DNA of 60,480 nt from Syntrophus sp. (in: bacteria) (GTDB lineage: Bacteria > Desulfobacterota > Syntrophorhabdia > Syntrophorhabdales > Syntrophorhabdaceae): positions 1-60,480 of the forward strand of contig PNOM01000007.1 of the NCBI GenBank assembly GCA_013824835.1, written 5' to 3'. The notes below the pieces were generated by a model. That model was not told where the DNA came from, ran no database searches, and was given only the letters and a program-made list of their open reading frames with translations. Shown here piece after piece: positions 27,611-38,750 of this stretch. The first letter of the stretch is position 1. The number at the start of each line of letters is the position of its first letter. A program made the position numbers and the translations under genes.

Positions 27611-27655
27611 TAGTAAGGGATTAATATTCTGAACTCATAAAAACGTGGGGTATTT

Positions 27656-29188
27656 ATGATTTCCCAAATTTTTACCGCCAGCTTATATGGAATAGACGGG
27701 ATAAAAATCGATGTTGAAGTCGATATTGCCTTTGGATTGCCCGCATTTAATATTGTGGGTCTCCCGGAGGCATCTGTAAAAGAGAGTAAAGAGAGGGTGC
27801 GGGCTGCAATAAAGAATGCTGGTTTCGAGTTTCCCAATGACAGAATTACCATAAACCTGGCACCGGCAGATGTGCGAAAAGAAGGCTCTTCCTTTGACCT
27901 GCCTATTGCCCTGGGCATACTCACCTCCATGGGCATGATAAAGAGAGAGGCGCTCACTGACTTTCTTATTGCCGGAGAACTTTCTCTTGACGGCAGGATA
28001 AAGGGGATAAGAGGCATCCTTCCTATTGCCATACTTGCAGGCATGGAAGGCATGGGTAATGTCATCATACCCTGTGAGAATGGCAATGAAGCCTCTATTG
28101 TAAAGGGCATCAGCGTGTACGGGGCATCCCATCTCCTCGATATTGTCCATTTTTTTAGAGGAGAAGGAGACCTTGAGCGGTTCAATGCACCGGACAATCT
28201 GATGGACGGAACACGAAAGAGCGATGGACTCAATTTTTCTGATATTAAAGGTCAGAGTCAGGCAAAACGAGCCCTCGAAATCGCAGCGAGCGGGAGTCAT
28301 AATCTATTGATGATCGGCCCTCCGGGATCAGGGAAAACCATGCTGGCCAGACGGATCCCTACAATTCTGCCCTACCTCATCTATGAAGAAGCAATAGAGA
28401 CCACGAAGATACACAGTATAGCCGGTTTTCTTGATGCCGATAAATCCCTTGTCATGGAACGGCCTTTCAGGGCCCCTCATCATACGATTTCTGACGCAGG
28501 ATTGATCGGCGGCGGCCACATACCAAAACCAGGCGAGGTAAGTCTTGCCCACAATGGCGTCCTCTTTCTTGATGAGTTTCCTGAATTCAAAAGAAACGTT
28601 CTTGATGCGCTGCGGCAACCCCTTGAAGACGGTAATGTGACGATTTCAAGGGTTACCCATTCAATCAATTTTCCAGCCCGTTTTATGCTGATCGCCGCCA
28701 TGAACCCTTGCCCCTGCGGTTACACGGGGGATTCAAGGCGATCGTGCATATGTAACGGCGCCCAGATCAGAAGATACCGGTCAAGGATCTCGGGGCCCCT
28801 TCTCGACAGGATGGATATTCATATTGAGGTGCCCCCTGTTACCATCAGGGAATTATCAATGGACAGGGAGGAAGAGCCTTCCGAGAGAATACGGGCAAGG
28901 GTAATAATGGCGCGCCGCATTCAGGAGGAGAGGTTTAAGGAAAAAAGGCTCTATGCAAATAGCCAGATGACGGCGCGGATGGTGAAAAAATATTGTCTTC
29001 TCAATGATAGCGGCCAGAAACTCCTCGAAAAGGCTGTTGATAAATTTGCCCTTTCCCCCCGCGCCTATCACAGAATACTCAAGGTGGCACGGACCATAGC
29101 AGACCTTGAGGAAAGGGAATATATCGAGGAACCCCACGTTGCAGAAGCAATCCAGTACAGAGTACTGGATAAAAGGGCCGTTGTTTAG
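27656..29188 (+). CDS. YifB/ComM family Mg-chelatase-like AAA ATPase
   Basis: 510 residues. The N-terminal ChlI-type domain (FNIVGLPEASVKESKERV) is followed by an AAA+ domain with Walker A GPPGSGKTM (from residue 221), Walker B GVLFLDEFPEF, and a CPCG...CIC cluster (NPCPCGYTGD), then the Mg-chelatase C-terminal helical domain. ComM is a hexameric helicase that drives branch migration in natural transformation; YifB is the same family in non-competent bacteria. Length is typical. Confidence 0.92.
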   Translation: MISQIFTASLYGIDGIKIDVEVDIAFGLPAFNIVGLPEASVKESKERVRAAIKNAGFEFPNDRITINLAPADVRKEGSSFDLPIALGILTSMGMIKREALTDFLIAGELSLDGRIKGIRGILPIAILAGMEGMGNVIIPCENGNEASIVKGISVYGASHLLDIVHFFRGEGDLERFNAPDNLMDGTRKSDGLNFSDIKGQSQAKRALEIAASGSHNLLMIGPPGSGKTMLARRIPTILPYLIYEEAIETTKIHSIAGFLDADKSLVMERPFRAPHHTISDAGLIGGGHIPKPGEVSLAHNGVLFLDEFPEFKRNVLDALRQPLEDGNVTISRVTHSINFPARFMLIAAMNPCPCGYTGDSRRSCICNGAQIRRYRSRISGPLLDRMDIHIEVPPVTIRELSMDREEEPSERIRARVIMARRIQEERFKEKRLYANSQMTARMVKKYCLLNDSGQKLLEKAVDKFALSPRAYHRILKVARTIADLEEREYIEEPHVAEAIQYRVLDKRAVV

Positions 29189-29366
29189 AATAAAACCGTT
29201 TTTTCTGCTCTAACCCAAGGTTGGTATGGGGTAAAATGACATATCATTCTATCCGACAGGGTATGAATGTATGTTGGAGGACACAAGGCGCGGCAGAGCG
29301 CGCATATGGGCTTTCTCGAACATGCCTTTGGCCGGACAAAATACAAGAATGCTTAAAGATACCCTT

Positions 29367-32300
29367 TCAGCTTGTGCAAACATGCAAAACTACCACTTCC
29401 ACGGCATGCTCAATATGATCGTCCACCATAGTAAGCCATTTGTCCTCCTGCCGCACCCCATCCACGGCAATCCTTGCCTCGCCTTCCTGAGCTGCCCCCT
29501 GCATGACCTTTATGTGGTAGATGGTCTCCCGGTAACGGTAGTGCACGGTGTAACCCTCCCAATCAGCAGGAAGACATGGCTCGATATGCAGCTTGTCTAC
29601 TTCAAGCCGGAGCCCCAGGAGTGATTCTACGATAAGCCGGTACATCCAGCCCGCTGATCCTGTATACCACGTCCATCCCCCGCGGCCCGTGTGGGGCGGG
29701 ACTGCGTAGACGTCAGCGGCGACCACATAGGGCTCTACCTTGTACGTTTCGATCCCCTTTGCCGACCCTCCGTGATTCACAGGATTTATCATATTCAGGA
29801 GCTCCCACGCCCGCTTGCTGTCACCCATAGCAGCAAAGGCCATGGCAGTCCAGACCGCGGCCTGGGTGTACTGCCCGCCATTTTCCCGGACCCCCGGCAC
29901 ATACCCCTTTATATAGCCGGGATTCATATTTGACTTGTCAAAGGGCGGGTCCAGCAGTTGGACAAGTTTATCATCCCGGCGCACAAGGTACTTATCCACT
30001 GCCTCCATTGCCATGCGCGAACGTTGGGAATCACCTGCACCGGACAGGACAGACCAGCTTTGGGCAACGGAATCGATCCGGCATTCGGGATTAGCCGCTG
30101 AACCCAGCGGCGTGCCATCGTCGAAGAAAGCGCGGAGATACCACTCGCCATCCCAGCCATTCTGCTCGATATGGCCGCTCAGTGTGCCTGCTTCCCTCAC
30201 ACAGCGTTCGGCGAAGGGCAGGTCCCCATACATGTGTGCAACTTTAGCAAACCTCATGAGCACCTTGTAGAGGAAGAATGCGAGCCAGACGCTTTCGCCT
30301 TTGCCGCCTATACCCACCATGTTCATGCCGTCATTCCAGTCGCCGGAGCCGATAAGAGGCAGGCCGTGTTCGCCAAACCTAAGACCCCTCTCGATTGCCC
30401 GTACACAGTGATCGTAGAGACTTGTCTTTTCTTCAGACCTGCCGGGCAGATCATAATAGGAGTCCTCCTCAGCGTTGACCGGCCGTCCCTTAATGAGGCG
30501 GATACGTTCATCAAGCACCCCTGTATCTCCGGTGGTCAAAACATAGCGGCATGTGGCAAGGGGCAGCCAGAGAAAATCATCCGAACAGTGGGTCCGCACG
30601 CCCCGGCCCGAGGGTGGATGCCACCAGTGCTGCACATCTCCCTCCACAAACTGTCGTGATGCACTGACGAGGAGGTGCTTGCGGACGAGCTGTGGCTCTG
30701 CGTGGATAAGGGCCATCACGTCCTGCAACTGGTCGCGGAAACCAAAGGCGCCTCCTGACTGATAGTAACCACTCCGTGCCCATATACGGCATGCGAGTGT
30801 CTGATATAAGAGCCAGCCGTTGGCCAGGACATTGATGGATGGGTCCGGCGTCTCCACCTGAACAGCACCGAGGGTGTGGTTCCAGTACTGCCATACTGCT
30901 TCAAGGGCCTCACGGGCCGCCGCCGACCCACGGAAGCGCAGCGCCAGGTTGCCCGCGTCATCGGCATCCTGCCCAGCGCCCAGGGTGAAGACGATCTCAC
31001 GTTCTTCCCCGTCCCCCAGATCAAAGACCGCTTGTATTGCACCGCATGGATCGAGGGCAGCCCCTGTCCTGCCGGAAAGCCGTGGTCTGGCCATGGCAGC
31101 GGGTTGAGCGAGCGTTCCGTTACGGCCAATGAATTCCGTTCGGTCGCCGGTCATGGTCCGGGTTACATCGTCCACATTAAAAAAGGCTGTTCGGTTCCCG
31201 AATTCTGTGTTGTACGGGTTCCGTGCAAAAAGTGCGCCACTCTGAGGGTTGATCTCGGTAATGACGTGCATAACTGATTTGGATCGCAAATCGCCCAGCA
31301 CCCATTCCGCATATCCCGTGGCAGAGAGCCGCCGTGATCGACCTGACTGATTGCGCACCTTCAGCACCGTAAACTTGACCGCAGCATCTATGGCCACGTA
31401 TACCCACACCTCTGTGGTGATACCGCGTTCAGTGTGCTCAAATGTGCTGTAGCCGAATCCGTGGCGAGTAACGTATGGTGTGGTTCCGCGGCTCGGGAGC
31501 GGCATGGGGGACCAGAAGTGGCCGCGCTCTTCATCGCGAATATAAAAGGCTTCCCCGCTCGAATCACTGACAGGATCATTGTTCCATGGGGTAAGGCGAA
31601 ACTCGTGGGCGTTTTCACTCCAGGTATAGGCAAGACCATTCTCTGAAACAACGGTTCCAAACAACGGGTTCGCCAGCACATTCACCCAGGTTGCCGGCGT
31701 CACCTGCCCGCGGGCGGTTGAAATAACATACTCCCGGCCATCAGGGGTGAATCCTCCAAGTCCGTTCCCGAACATCAGGTCCTCGCGAGGTTTTGCCGCT
31801 ATTTCCGGAACATCGCGCCGTGTTGTTCTGGTTGGCATAAGGGCCGGCAACATTCCTTCCGTAAAGTTCCGGCCCTTGAACTGGTCCAGGAGCGTTCCCC
31901 TGCGGTCAGTGATGATAACACGGGCAACCGCCTGGAACAGAACACGGTCTTCCTCTGATATCTGGTCTGAAGGACGAACAAAAATACCGCCCGGTCGGTC
32001 GGTCACGTTAGCTTCAGTGCCTGCAGCAATAAGCCCCATAATTTGCTCGTGGAGGAGCTGCCGGTAACCGGCGTGATCTTCATTCCAGATTAGCAGGTCC
32101 ACCACCAGTCCTTTGAGACGCCAGTACGCGTGGGCCTGAACGAGTTGCCGCACCAGATTGATGTTGTCCGGTTCTTCAATCTGCAGCAGCACAACAGGGA
32201 GATCGCCGGAAACAGAGTAGCCCCAGAGGCCGGATTGGCCGCGACGGTTTTTGATGAGCGTCCCCGGACCAGCACGGAGCGACGAATTCGCGTATATGAC

Positions 32301-35300
32301 AGAGGCGGCAAGGCGTCCATATAGCTGCGCATCGGCTTCCGTGGCATTGATCTGCCGCAGCAACACCTGGCTATGGGTCCATGCCAGATCAAAAACACGA
32401 TCGGCGAGATGCCGGTCCTGGTATTTCCCGATAAGGCCCAAACAGGCATCGCGGGTTTCGCCGATACCGGTGACAATATTGACAATCACCGATTTTTCCG
32501 GACCAAGGGTTATTTGATGCCGAATCGCTACGATCGGATCGAGCACTGAACCCTCGCTGCCCGAAAGCCCGGGTAAGCCCCTCATCGCTTCCGGATCTGC
32601 AATGGTGTTTTCTCGGCCGATAAACCGCATACGGTCAGTCTCATAAGAAACCTCATTGGTTTTGGCCCCGTGCACCGCCATAAGATGGAACATCCATGGC
32701 GACTTTTCTTCAATAGAGCGTGGCCGGCGCGTGCAGAGTATTGCACTGCGGTCCCGAATGATCTCGGTCTGAACAAAGAGATTGCTGAAAGCCGGGTGCA
32801 GTGCATCCTGGGCCGGCGATGCAAGAACAACTTCCCCGTAGCTCGTGACCTCGATTGTTCGATCTGTCCGCGCCCGGTTGGTGATGGTAATCCGGCGCAG
32901 CTCGATATCATCCTCAGGTGAAACGGCAATCTCTGTATGGGTGTCAAAATCCTGATCCCGGCGGCGAAACTCTGCCCGTCCTTCCGAGAATATTGCCTCG
33001 TACTGCCTCGAAGCCTTGAGCGTGGGTTGGTATGCCATTGACCAGAAAGCGCCGGTTGCGCTGTCGCGGATATAACAGAACGTGCCCCAGTTATCGCAGG
33101 TGCTGTCTTCGCGCCACCGCGTTACTGCCAGGTCTTTCCAGCGGCTGTACCCGCCGCCTGCGTTTGTGATCATCACGTGATATCTGCCATTCGACAGGAG
33201 CTGCACCTCCGGCACGGGCGTGTCAGGACTCGTATAGACCCGTATAGGCATCTCTTCTATGTCATGGGAGGCTGTATGCACCTCGGCAAGCTCGGTAGTA
33301 TGCGAATAGAAGGCCGTGGCCTTCGGCACCCGCTCCTGAAGCAAAAGCATAATTGCCTGAAAGGAGGGGTCTGACTCAAATCGCCTCTGCATGGGGCGGT
33401 TCTTGAGCAAAGAGGCCAAAGAGAGGAGGCTCATACCCTGATGATGGGCCATGAAAGACCGGACCACCGCTTTCGATTGCCCGCGGGGCAGGTGGGAGGG
33501 GGTGTAGTCAATGGCTTCATAAAAACCATACTTCCCCTCAAAACCCTGGGCGGCGAGTATCTCGAGATTAAGACAGGCCTCGTCAGGCGCCACCATGAGC
33601 GCCAGCGCTGAGGCATAGGGGGCAATGACCATCTCCCCTGCGAGACCCCGTTTGAGCCCCAGGCCGGGCACGCCAAAGGCGCTGTACTGGTAATTGAGAT
33701 GACCGTCAATCGTGTTATACCCGGATTCCGAGACACCCCAGGGTACTCCCCGTTTTTTTCCATACTCGATCTGTCTCGCCACAACCGCCTTATAGGTCTC
33801 GTCAAGGAGTGTCTGCTCATAGGTGGGCATTACAAGGAGAGGCATGAGGTATTCGAACATGGAGCCGCTCCAGGAAAGGAGAACCGGTTCTCCTGCAGCA
33901 GTAGTAAGGAGCCTTCCCAAGGCAAACCAGCTTTCCTGCGGCAGTTGCCCCTGGGCAATGGCAACAAATGTGGAGAGTCTCGCTTCTGAAGCCAGTAAAT
34001 CATAGTAACTCCCGTCCCGTCTGTTTTCGCTGATGTTGTAGCCGATAGCCAACAGATGGCGGGTCTCGTCATAGAGGAAATCAAACTCCATTCGGGCAAG
34101 CTCATTGGATTGCACTGCAAGGCCTTCGCTCACCCCGATTCTCGCCCTGGCCCGGATGCTTGCCTCCCTGATAGCTTCTCTAAGCTCATCAAACTGCCTA
34201 CGCTCTTCCGGGATCCCATCGTGTCGGTCTGTCATTGCCGGCAGCAAATCCCTGTCAAGGTTGGCCAATATGCGCAGTGTCGGAATCTCGCCGAGGCCCG
34301 GGAAGTCGTCGAGCACCCCGGGAGAAAACGAGAGCGCTGTCCATGGCGCAAGAAAGGTCAGGTCATCGAGGGCATCCCGGCACTGTCCGGCAAAAGCCTG
34401 AGCCCACCATGCGGCAAGACTCTCAGGTTCGGCGTCAAAGCTGCGGATCATCTCCTGCGAAGATACGGCTATATTACTAAGGCCCTCATGTACGGCCATG
34501 AGTGTGTCCGGTCGGGAAGCGCACAATGACACCAGATCATCCTGCACCTGAATAAGCCGGGCCGGAAAAGTTTCTCCGGCAACGTCCACGAGAATCCGAA
34601 CCGTATCGAGGAGCCCGTCAAACACCTTTGTTTCCATGATCCGCTCATCAGGGAGTGAGGCAAGCCCTACCCGCAATGTCAACAGATGGGCTGCAAGATT
34701 TCCGCTGTCCACAGTCGAAATATACATAGGCAGCAGCGGCTTCAGAGATTCCGTGTCATACCAGTTATAGAAATGTCCTTTGTAGCGCTCCATGCCTTCC
34801 ATGGTGCGGAACGCCTTAGCTGTGCGGTCAATGAGCTGTCCTGCAGAAATATAGCCTAAATCCCGGGCAGTCAAATTGGCGAGGAGCGCAATTCCCATGT
34901 TGGTCGGCGATGTACGGTGTGCAACCTTATCAAGGGGATGTTCCTGGTAGTTATCGGGTGGAAGCCAATGATCCTCCGGACCGACAAAGGTCTCGAAGAA
35001 TGACCAGGTCTTTCGGGAAATCTTTCTCAGAAAAATGATCTGTTCAGAGGTGAGCCCAACTTCACGGCGATTAAGGGGCTCACTGATCCACCATGCTACC
35101 CAGGGAGAAATAAACCAGAGGCAAATAACCGGCAAGGCAACAATCAAAGCTTCCGGTCTCAAAAGGGCGAGACAGATCGCCACGGCAAAAGCAATGACCG
35201 GGGATATCCACATAGTCCGGCAGGAACCGGCAAGGTCTTTACGGCTCGTACGATCAGAATCGCCCGATGGGTTCCATTCGAGAAGCCGTTTTTTCGCAAT

Positions 35301-38087
35301 TACCATTCGCCAGATAGTTCGAACAATAGCGTCAATACTGAAAAATGCCTCATAGGGCAGACAGATGAACGTAAATGCAGTCTGACCAAGGCTCCTCCCG
35401 CTTTCCCGCAAAGCAGCGAGAATGTGCTGACCAATAAGGACATCTCCCGGCTTCTGAAACAGATCCAGGAGAGCAATAACCAAAGAAGGGGTCACAATGA
35501 TCCCTATCACCGACACAGTCCAGAACCAGGGCGTCGGCAACACTGTCCAGCCCAGGACAAGCAGGAGCGTCAATGCCAAAGGCGAGAGACTGCGACGAAG
35601 GTTGTCGAGAATCTTCCATTGGGAAAGGAGCGAGAGGGAGTTCTTCTGAAGACATGCATCCAGGCCGGGCACCCACGGCAGCAGCCATCTGATGATCTGC
35701 CAGTCCCCGCGAATCCAGCGGTGCCTGCGGCTCACGTCTGCGCTGTACCGGGAGGGATATTCCTCGTATAATTGCACATCGCTTAAGAGGCCTGCCCGGG
35801 CATAACACCCTTCGATGAGATCGTGGCTCAAAATCAGGTTCTCAGGAAAACGTCCCCTGACGGCCTGATCGAATGCATCGACCTCATAGATACCCTTACC
35901 AATGAAGGAGCCCTCTCCGAAAAGGTCCTGGTACACATCAGAGACAACGCGGGTATAGGGATCGATGCCTGCATCACTCCCCCACATGCGGGCATACCGT
36001 GACCGGTTAGTGCCAGGCAGGCTCACTGCCACCCGTGGCTGAAGGATACCGTATCCGGCTGAGATACGTTGCCTCTTTTCGTCGTATTGCGGACGATTGA
36101 GCGGGTGTGCCATGGCCCCCGCAAGCTGCCGTGCCGCATCACGGGGAAGTTGTGTATCCGTGTCAAGAGTAATGATGTATTTTATCTTCTCTAACCCGTC
36201 TGTATTGCCGACTATGAGGGAAAAACACTCTCGTGAGCCGCCTCGGAGAAAAGCATTCAGCTCCGCAAGCTTCCCCCGCTTCCGTTCGTAACCCATCCAG
36301 TTACGGGCTTGGGGGTTTAAGCGGCGGGGACGATGGAAAAGAAAAAAGTTGTCATTGTTTGATGTTCTGTATTTTTCATTCAGTTCTTCAATTCTCTGTC
36401 GGGCCAGCAATAGGAGCGACCCATCATCAGGAAGTGTTTCCTCATCTGCGTCCAGAAAATCTGTAAGCAGGCCAAAGCGCAGGCTATTGTCTCTATTTGC
36501 CAGAAACCTGACCTCCAGCGCATCCATCAGATGCTCGATGTTTTCAGTTCCTGTGAGCATAGTAGGGACCACGACCAGAGCAGACGATTCCGGGGGAATT
36601 CCTTTGGAGAAGTCCATCCGTGGCAGGGGATGGGGCGCCATAAGGCGCGTCGTAAGCCAGTTCACCAGGGCTATCGCCAATTGACTTGTTGAGAGAAGAG
36701 AGACTATGGCAATAAAAAACAACCAGGGGGCCCGTAACTTCAGGGAAAAGGCCTCTGCAAGCAAAGACCCGGTGAAGATCGCGGTTAACACACAGATCGT
36801 GCCAAGATAGAAGAGCAAAGGAATGCGGCGAATTACCTTTTTAATCGCCTCAGCGAAAGACAGGCGCATTCCGGCAAGCCCTTCGAGTCGGGCCAACCCT
36901 TTGTCCATGAGGTAAAAGCCGACATGACTCTCCCGATCGTCCCTGTCTACCCTGCCCTCACTCTCCTTGGCAAGGCGGATTGCACTGCGTGCCACATCCT
37001 GTTCGGATAACAGGCTTTTCTTCGCTATCTTCTCCACCACGTGGCGGTATTGATCACGAGTGGCAAAATCCATCCGGCCATATACACCGACAGGGTCCTC
37101 GCAGAGGGTCTCTTCGACCGCGCTCATAGTTTCGACAAATGTACGCCAATCCATGGCACTCAGAAAACGGAGGCTGCCTATGCTGTTGCTGATGGAAAGC
37201 TGATCCGCCGCTTGCTGCTGGTTCTCTGACTGTATTAACTGTTCAATTGTCAGGCTTGACCCGGAGAGCTGCTGCTCAATCCAGGTAAGGGGCAATGCGA
37301 GAGAAGGCCCCTGCCCCTGTAAGCGACGGGTAAGTTCCGCAATAAAGGAACTGACCATGGGCGGGTTTGACCGCGCCATGTCCGCAATAACGAGAATGAG
37401 GTCCTTGGGGTTCCGCTCAGCGGTTTCAGTAATCCGGTCAGCCCAATAATCGGCAAGGTTCCGGTCGGTCCTGTCGGCAGCAATCCGCGTTGCAACGCGC
37501 CGGAGATTCTCGATCAGCGCCAGGCGCAGCATGATGGGGATTGCCCAAAGTTCCCCCAGCTTCAGCACAGTGACCGCCTGATAGGCCGTTACAAAACTGG
37601 TCAGGTTTTCCGGGTCCACCCGGCCATCACCGTGGGAAACAATCTCCAGCGCAATGTCGTACACACGTGGAAGACCTGCTGACGGGCCTTTTTTCAAACG
37701 TGGCAGGCCTCTGCTGTAGCCCTTTGGCAGGTGTCTCTTGGCAGTGCGAATCTGCTCTTCCATGAGGTAGAAGTTGTCGAGAAGCCATTCCCCTGCGGGT
37801 GTAATCCTCCGGTTTCCCTTTACGGCCTCTGTCAGGAGTTCACGCACGCTAAGGAGGACGCGCTCATTCTCACCGAGCCGCGTCAGCAATTGTTCGGGGG
37901 TATGGCCTGTGCTCAAGGTGTGTGCTGCGGCAAGAGCCTTGCCGTGCTGTTCCATCTGGGAGGCGCTGAACAGCTCCGAACGGAGCGGCGACTCACCGCC
38001 AATGCGTTTTTGCGCTCGGTTGTTTCCATGGAGACGCGCCCATAATTGTCGCAGGTTCTCGATAATAGTTGTGCTGAGGAATGTCAA
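29367..38087 (-). CDS. Cyclic beta-1,2-glucan synthase (NdvB/ChvB-like)
   Basis: A 2906-residue giant membrane enzyme. An N-terminal region of about 400 residues is followed by membrane helices near 415-475, a glycosyltransferase family 84 domain with DTDTQ near 642 and an RHRWIRGDW motif near 788, and more membrane helices (about 820-870 and 945-990). Next comes a glucoamylase-like domain around 1300-1500 (WGVSESGYN near 1450). The C-terminal half holds glycoside-hydrolase family 94 modules, with the acid residue in GSGDWNDGMN near 2580. Family members elongate a protein-linked beta-1,2-glucan from UDP-glucose, trim it with the GH94 phosphorylase and release a ring. The start is a TTG with GGAG 9 bases upstream. 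No exporter (NdvA/ChvA) is adjacent. The 178-bp gap to yifB and the 204-bp upstream gap show no gene. Confidence 0.9.
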   Translation of the reverse strand: MTFLSTTIIENLRQLWARLHGNNRAQKRIGGESPLRSELFSASQMEQHGKALAAAHTLSTGHTPEQLLTRLGENERVLLSVRELLTEAVKGNRRITPAGEWLLDNFYLMEEQIRTAKRHLPKGYSRGLPRLKKGPSAGLPRVYDIALEIVSHGDGRVDPENLTSFVTAYQAVTVLKLGELWAIPIMLRLALIENLRRVATRIAADRTDRNLADYWADRITETAERNPKDLILVIADMARSNPPMVSSFIAELTRRLQGQGPSLALPLTWIEQQLSGSSLTIEQLIQSENQQQAADQLSISNSIGSLRFLSAMDWRTFVETMSAVEETLCEDPVGVYGRMDFATRDQYRHVVEKIAKKSLLSEQDVARSAIRLAKESEGRVDRDDRESHVGFYLMDKGLARLEGLAGMRLSFAEAIKKVIRRIPLLFYLGTICVLTAIFTGSLLAEAFSLKLRAPWLFFIAIVSLLSTSQLAIALVNWLTTRLMAPHPLPRMDFSKGIPPESSALVVVPTMLTGTENIEHLMDALEVRFLANRDNSLRFGLLTDFLDADEETLPDDGSLLLLARQRIEELNEKYRTSNNDNFFLFHRPRRLNPQARNWMGYERKRGKLAELNAFLRGGSRECFSLIVGNTDGLEKIKYIITLDTDTQLPRDAARQLAGAMAHPLNRPQYDEKRQRISAGYGILQPRVAVSLPGTNRSRYARMWGSDAGIDPYTRVVSDVYQDLFGEGSFIGKGIYEVDAFDQAVRGRFPENLILSHDLIEGCYARAGLLSDVQLYEEYPSRYSADVSRRHRWIRGDWQIIRWLLPWVPGLDACLQKNSLSLLSQWKILDNLRRSLSPLALTLLLVLGWTVLPTPWFWTVSVIGIIVTPSLVIALLDLFQKPGDVLIGQHILAALRESGRSLGQTAFTFICLPYEAFFSIDAIVRTIWRMVIAKKRLLEWNPSGDSDRTSRKDLAGSCRTMWISPVIAFAVAICLALLRPEALIVALPVICLWFISPWVAWWISEPLNRREVGLTSEQIIFLRKISRKTWSFFETFVGPEDHWLPPDNYQEHPLDKVAHRTSPTNMGIALLANLTARDLGYISAGQLIDRTAKAFRTMEGMERYKGHFYNWYDTESLKPLLPMYISTVDSGNLAAHLLTLRVGLASLPDERIMETKVFDGLLDTVRILVDVAGETFPARLIQVQDDLVSLCASRPDTLMAVHEGLSNIAVSSQEMIRSFDAEPESLAAWWAQAFAGQCRDALDDLTFLAPWTALSFSPGVLDDFPGLGEIPTLRILANLDRDLLPAMTDRHDGIPEERRQFDELREAIREASIRARARIGVSEGLAVQSNELARMEFDFLYDETRHLLAIGYNISENRRDGSYYDLLASEARLSTFVAIAQGQLPQESWFALGRLLTTAAGEPVLLSWSGSMFEYLMPLLVMPTYEQTLLDETYKAVVARQIEYGKKRGVPWGVSESGYNTIDGHLNYQYSAFGVPGLGLKRGLAGEMVIAPYASALALMVAPDEACLNLEILAAQGFEGKYGFYEAIDYTPSHLPRGQSKAVVRSFMAHHQGMSLLSLASLLKNRPMQRRFESDPSFQAIMLLLQERVPKATAFYSHTTELAEVHTASHDIEEMPIRVYTSPDTPVPEVQLLSNGRYHVMITNAGGGYSRWKDLAVTRWREDSTCDNWGTFCYIRDSATGAFWSMAYQPTLKASRQYEAIFSEGRAEFRRRDQDFDTHTEIAVSPEDDIELRRITITNRARTDRTIEVTSYGEVVLASPAQDALHPAFSNLFVQTEIIRDRSAILCTRRPRSIEEKSPWMFHLMAVHGAKTNEVSYETDRMRFIGRENTIADPEAMRGLPGLSGSEGSVLDPIVAIRHQITLGPEKSVIVNIVTGIGETRDACLGLIGKYQDRHLADRVFDLAWTHSQVLLRQINATEADAQLYGRLAASVIYANSSLRAGPGTLIKNRRGQSGLWGYSVSGDLPVVLLQIEEPDNINLVRQLVQAHAYWRLKGLVVDLLIWNEDHAGYRQLLHEQIMGLIAAGTEANVTDRPGGIFVRPSDQISEEDRVLFQAVARVIITDRRGTLLDQFKGRNFTEGMLPALMPTRTTRRDVPEIAAKPREDLMFGNGLGGFTPDGREYVISTARGQVTPATWVNVLANPLFGTVVSENGLAYTWSENAHEFRLTPWNNDPVSDSSGEAFYIRDEERGHFWSPMPLPSRGTTPYVTRHGFGYSTFEHTERGITTEVWVYVAIDAAVKFTVLKVRNQSGRSRRLSATGYAEWVLGDLRSKSVMHVITEINPQSGALFARNPYNTEFGNRTAFFNVDDVTRTMTGDRTEFIGRNGTLAQPAAMARPRLSGRTGAALDPCGAIQAVFDLGDGEEREIVFTLGAGQDADDAGNLALRFRGSAAAREALEAVWQYWNHTLGAVQVETPDPSINVLANGWLLYQTLACRIWARSGYYQSGGAFGFRDQLQDVMALIHAEPQLVRKHLLVSASRQFVEGDVQHWWHPPSGRGVRTHCSDDFLWLPLATCRYVLTTGDTGVLDERIRLIKGRPVNAEEDSYYDLPGRSEEKTSLYDHCVRAIERGLRFGEHGLPLIGSGDWNDGMNMVGIGGKGESVWLAFFLYKVLMRFAKVAHMYGDLPFAERCVREAGTLSGHIEQNGWDGEWYLRAFFDDGTPLGSAANPECRIDSVAQSWSVLSGAGDSQRSRMAMEAVDKYLVRRDDKLVQLLDPPFDKSNMNPGYIKGYVPGVRENGGQYTQAAVWTAMAFAAMGDSKRAWELLNMINPVNHGGSAKGIETYKVEPYVVAADVYAVPPHTGRGGWTWYTGSAGWMYRLIVESLLGLRLEVDKLHIEPCLPADWEGYTVHYRYRETIYHIKVMQGAAQEGEARIAVDGVRQEDKWLTMVDDHIEHAVEVVVLHVCTS

Positions 38088-38291
38088 ATTGAATATCTCC
38101 TTGTTAAGAGGATAAGTCTAAATCAACCAGATTACAACCATGGTAGCGTTTTGAACTCCCGTTCCTTGATCGATGATCACGCGTAGCGTTGTTCAAAGCA
38201 GGTAAAGGCCTTTGTATGTGTATAGTTTATACCTTTAATGGGTGAGTTGCCAGCTTTATTATGGAGGGCAATGCGTGGTGCAGGGTGACAC

Positions 38292-38750
38292 CTATTGTTT
38301 TCCCAAATGTTTATCATCTATGCATATGATCATTTTCAGACGGGTACCTTTACCGACCTCTGAGGTGATGTGAAAATAATCAGAAAAGTTCCTCATGTTG
38401 GATAGCCCCATGCCGGCCCCGAAACCCATGCGCCAAATCCTTTCTGTGGCTGTGGAAAAGCCTTCTTCCATGGCTGCTTCAATGTCCGCGATGCCCTGAC
38501 CTTCGTCTATTGCTTCTATGATTATCTCTTCGGGCGTTACCCTCAGGATAATTTTTCCATGGTCTGCGTAGGAGCAGATATTGATTTCAGCTTCATAGGT
38601 GACTATGGCGGCCCGCCTGGCTATCTTTATGGGAATCTTCATTTTCTGCAGCAAGGCCTTGACCTGGGTAGATACTTGCCCGGCGTTATTAAAGGACTTT
38701 CCTTCTACGGGAAACGTGTTCTCGTAGACTACGGTTTCATGAGAATTCAC
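38292..38750 (-). CDS. Anti-sigma-factor-type ATP-binding protein
   Basis: 152 residues forming a single HATPase_c domain of the SpoIIAB/RsbW/RsbT group. The N box is replaced by RRAAIVTYEAEINICSYA, the G1 box is DEGQGI, and the nucleotide lid GAGMGLSNM is intact. It lacks a HisKA domain. It overlaps the upstream DRTGG gene by 14 nt. Known relatives phosphorylate anti-anti-sigma factors or bind sigma factors; no STAS partner or sigma factor is adjacent. Confidence 0.82.
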   Translation of the reverse strand: MNSHETVVYENTFPVEGKSFNNAGQVSTQVKALLQKMKIPIKIARRAAIVTYEAEINICSYADHGKIILRVTPEEIIIEAIDEGQGIADIEAAMEEGFSTATERIWRMGFGAGMGLSNMRNFSDYFHITSEVGKGTRLKMIICIDDKHLGKQ

